In this document: one piece after another, positions 61,364 through 64,000 of the stretch
How positions within the stretch are numbered: position 1 is the stretch's first letter
Layout: every line of letters begins with the position of its first letter
Position numbers and translations under genes: made by a program
Assembly: GCA_020746105.1 (NCBI GenBank)
Contig: CM036617.1
Coordinates: 159,968,912 to 160,032,911 of the forward strand
Direction of reading: 5' to 3'
DNA from: Trogon surrucura
Taxonomy: Eukaryota; Chordata; Aves; Trogoniformes; Trogonidae
DNA length: 64,000 nt
The notes under the pieces: model-generated
Seen by the model: the letters and a program-made list of their open reading frames with translations, nothing else
The model's database searches: none
What the model was told of the DNA's origin: nothing

Positions 61364-61547
61364 AATCATAGAGTCAAAGAATCATAGAATCATAGGACGT
61401 TAGGGGTTGGAAGGGATCATCTAGTCCAACATCTCTGCCAAAGCAGGATCACCTACAGTAGATCACACAGGAATGCATCCAGGCGAGTTTTGATAGTCTC
61501 CAAAGAAGGAGACTTCACAACCTCTCTGGGCAGCCTGTTCCAGTCCT
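61364..61547 (-). mobile_element. CR1 LINE 3' fragment, antisense
   Basis: Antisense CR1 tail ('agaatcatagaatcatagga', 'gggatcatctagtccaacat'), then 'agcaggatcacctacagtag' and 'acctctctgggcagcctgtt'. It stops abruptly near 61547, i.e. the insertion is 5'-truncated. Confidence 0.93.
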
Positions 61548-64000
61548 TGCTGGGGTAATATTTGTGTAATAATTCCTGTTTTACTTTTCCAGTTCAGGCT
61601 TCCATCAGGCAGGTTGTTGCTGTTATGTCCAGTGGTCCCAGCTGAGAGGGGCCCCAGGATGCCAGGCGCAGTATGAACATATTGGCTTTGTTATGTTAAA
61701 GCCCACACAATAATTACATCCTCCTCTTGGTAAAGGGACCATTGAGGAGGAGTATTGTGCATTTGCTATTGTCTCTCTCTCCTTTGATGCCTGGGCTGAA
61801 CTCTCATTAGGCCTAATTGGACGTTTACAACAGGGTCCTTGGTGGAGGATATACCTGTGTGTTCCCTGTGCCCAAAGACTGCCTGGGGAATGACATATCT
61901 CTTTAGGGGAAGTCTGGGACTGTGCTGAAGACCTCTGAGGGCCAGTACTGTGAAAGCCTGGCCAACAGCCTTCAGGAGCAGTGGCAAGGCTATAGCCAGT
62001 CTGTGTCAGGGTTGAAACACCAGACACAGCAAGGCAGAGCTCTGCAACATCCCAGGACCCCCCCTTGTCCGATCTGGAATAGGGGAGGGTTGCCTGGTCT
62101 GGTTGCAGTTTGTCCCGGTGGATTTATTTCCTTTGGTTTTTGTAAAGCATCACTAGAGTTTTCAGACTGGACTGCAGTCCACCCCTGGCATGCAGGCACC
62201 CTGTCAGGCTGGGCTTATTTGTAACAAAATCAAACAAACTCCACTCTTTGCATATGCTGGTTTTAGTTGTTAAGAGGCAGAATGAATAACATTACATTTA
62301 AGGTAAGTTGGGGAGGCAATGTGTGGCCAGCCTTCTTATCCACCCACGTATCTGTTAGAAACTCCTCTGTTGATATAAATCCTGGTGTTCATTTGTGCTC
62401 TCTCTGAAATGAAAACCAAAACAAAAAACACTTTTGTCAGGGAATATTCAAAGGAATGTCATGTCAGCAAAGTTTCAATGAAAGCATGGAGCATTCAGAT
62501 GCATAAAACTATAATGTCTCCAGTCCCAGATACTTCTGTACCATATGGCCAGAGGGAAGCAGATGGGCAGGGTCACAGCGGGGGATGAGAGGGAGAGACT
62601 CAGGATTGTTATCTGACCCAGTGGGCCAACACTAACAGACTGTCCCCAGTGACCAGGCTATTATTATCAGAAAGAGCTGATAAGAATGTGATCCTCACAT
62701 TTATTTGTCCTCAGGTAGTTCTCACATGCAATGCCCGATCGAAGTGACCTTTTTTTTTTTTTTTGCAGATGTTTATTTTGGGGCTGGAACATCTGACTCA
62801 CGAAGAAGCAGTGGACTGCACTGCACTTGTCTTCTATTGATTTTAGGTGTGGGTTATTGTTATCTGTTTACCTGCCTAAAGTTCAGAAATTGGCTTGTCT
62901 AAACAAGATAAATACAGCAACAAATAATGCAAAAATACATAAATTTTTTCAAACTATTATTATTATTGTTACATAGCAGTGTAAACATTAGCCCAGCAAA
63001 AATAAAGCAGTACAGTATGGATCCTGTCAGATGAATCCTGGGATGTCTGACATGATTTCAGCAGATTTCTATATTACTGTGTTTCTTGGTTAGCTGCCCT
63101 GTATTAGGAATAAGAAAAATTCCCCAAACTATTACATTGTGAGGAACAGTTACCCAAACATTACGTGGAAAGGATTTTGAGGGCATTATTATGGGGGAAA
63201 TAAAAAAAGGTACAAAATTGCATGAAAAATACTTACATAGCAAAGTTGGAGGAGAAGTCACGTATTTATGTTTGTGATTCAAAGATGCCAAGTATTTCAC
63301 CAGAGCTGCAGAATGGACCCATTAAGGTTAGTTACACCGCAGGTCTTATTTGCAAGTAGGCTCTTCTATGTTGAATTTTATGGCTCTTCCATATAGTCTC
63401 CTGCTGGTGCCCACCTCACAGAGTAAGTACCACTCTTCTCCACTTTGCCTCTAGGAAACCACGGCAGAGGAGAGCTCAGCGCCTGCCCTGTGGTGCAGAG
63501 CTCCTGGCTTCCTGGATCCCAGCAGCTGCCCCTCAGGTCATCCTTGCCCCTCAAAACCATCCTTGCTCTCCTGCTGAAAGAGGGACCTCAGCCATGACTG
63601 TGAGGGATCGAAGCTGTTGCTAGAGTCAAGTCCTCCTGTCCTTGTAACAGTGGGCTTCCAACATCTCTGCATCACACAAGGAGTGCCCAACGGAGCAGTG
63701 GGCTTCGTGAAGTGTCCAGCTCTCCTTCAGCAACTGGTCTGAAACCAAATTCACTTTACACAGACCATCCTAAATCTGCCAGACAGTCTCAGATTTTGGT
63801 GACATTGGCAGCCTCAGGTTGGTTACACGGAGGTGAAAAACATCCCGAGCAGTCCCCTGTCCTCTGAGACAATGTTATCAACAAGTAAACATGGAGCGAA
63901 ACTGGTATTGCAGAGGCACAGGCCATGGCATATTTCCTAACCTCAACTCCCCAACCTGTTCATTTTTGTCCTCTGATAGCTTAAGTAAAGGAGAAATTAA
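61548..64000. other. gene desert segment, no gene seen
   Basis: Unique sequence. The part at 61640-61900 holds paired homeodomain-like words (CACAATAATTACATCC, CATTAGGCCTAATTGG) and a TTTGCATATGC octamer-like site lies near 62248, so weak enhancer candidates exist. A 14-T run is near 62751-62764 and a (TTA)n near 62955. ORFs are short. Confidence 0.55.

Noticed and set aside
61548..62230. Possible LTR or retroviral fragment next to the 61.4 kb CR1
   Set aside because: No TG...CA ends, no primer-binding site, no polypurine tract and no gag/pol similarity seen.
1..64000. CRISPR arrays, operons, bacterial-type mobile elements, intact endogenous retroviruses
   Set aside because: Nothing of the kind is present. 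The composition, CR1 repeats and ASCL1 identify animal nuclear DNA.

Overview
This is a stretch of vertebrate nuclear DNA, almost certainly from a bird. Eight or more fragments of CR1 LINE retrotransposons carry the avian-type 3' end (short ATTCTATG/ATTCTGTG repeats) and there are no mammalian-type SINEs. The only protein-coding gene I can support is ASCL1 (achaete-scute homolog 1; CASH1 in chicken), a proneural bHLH transcription factor on the + strand. Its coding sequence is a single ORF at 6389-7045. A short intron lies just after the stop codon (7069-7292), and the long AT-rich 3' UTR ends at an AATAAA signal at 8368-8373.

Layout. 1-484 is a CR1 fragment cut by the window edge. 490-1160 is a CpG island. 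1187-4850 is unique, mostly AT-rich DNA with motif-dense stretches. 4850-7660 is the main CpG island, holding the ASCL1 promoter, 5' UTR, coding sequence and intron. 7293 to about 8392 is the second exon (3' UTR). 9600-10260 is motif-rich flank. 10420-11590 is a third CpG island with a strong splice-donor-like sequence. 11600-12060 looks like a conserved non-coding element. From 12 kb to 64 kb there is a gene desert of about 41% GC by eye. It contains CR1 fragments at 18.3, 30.5, 31.5, 35.3, 40.8, 43.7, 48.6 and 61.4 kb, one small orphan CpG island (31025-31240), microsatellites, and several islands of complex CpG-retaining sequence that look like enhancers. The best of these are 17220-17600 (seven proneural-type E-boxes in about 300 bp), 26430-26730 and 57950-58560.

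How it works together. ASCL1 binds CANNTG E-boxes as a heterodimer with E-proteins and commits neural progenitors to neurogenesis. In tetrapods it sits alone between PAH and C12orf42 in a large regulatory domain. No exon of either neighbour is recognisable here, which fits a window starting about 6 kb upstream of ASCL1 and running into its downstream desert. The desert is therefore best read as candidate regulatory landscape. I see no operon, CRISPR array, intact retrovirus or new enzyme system. The interesting content is regulatory, and all enhancer calls rest on motif density and composition, because no alignment could be run.
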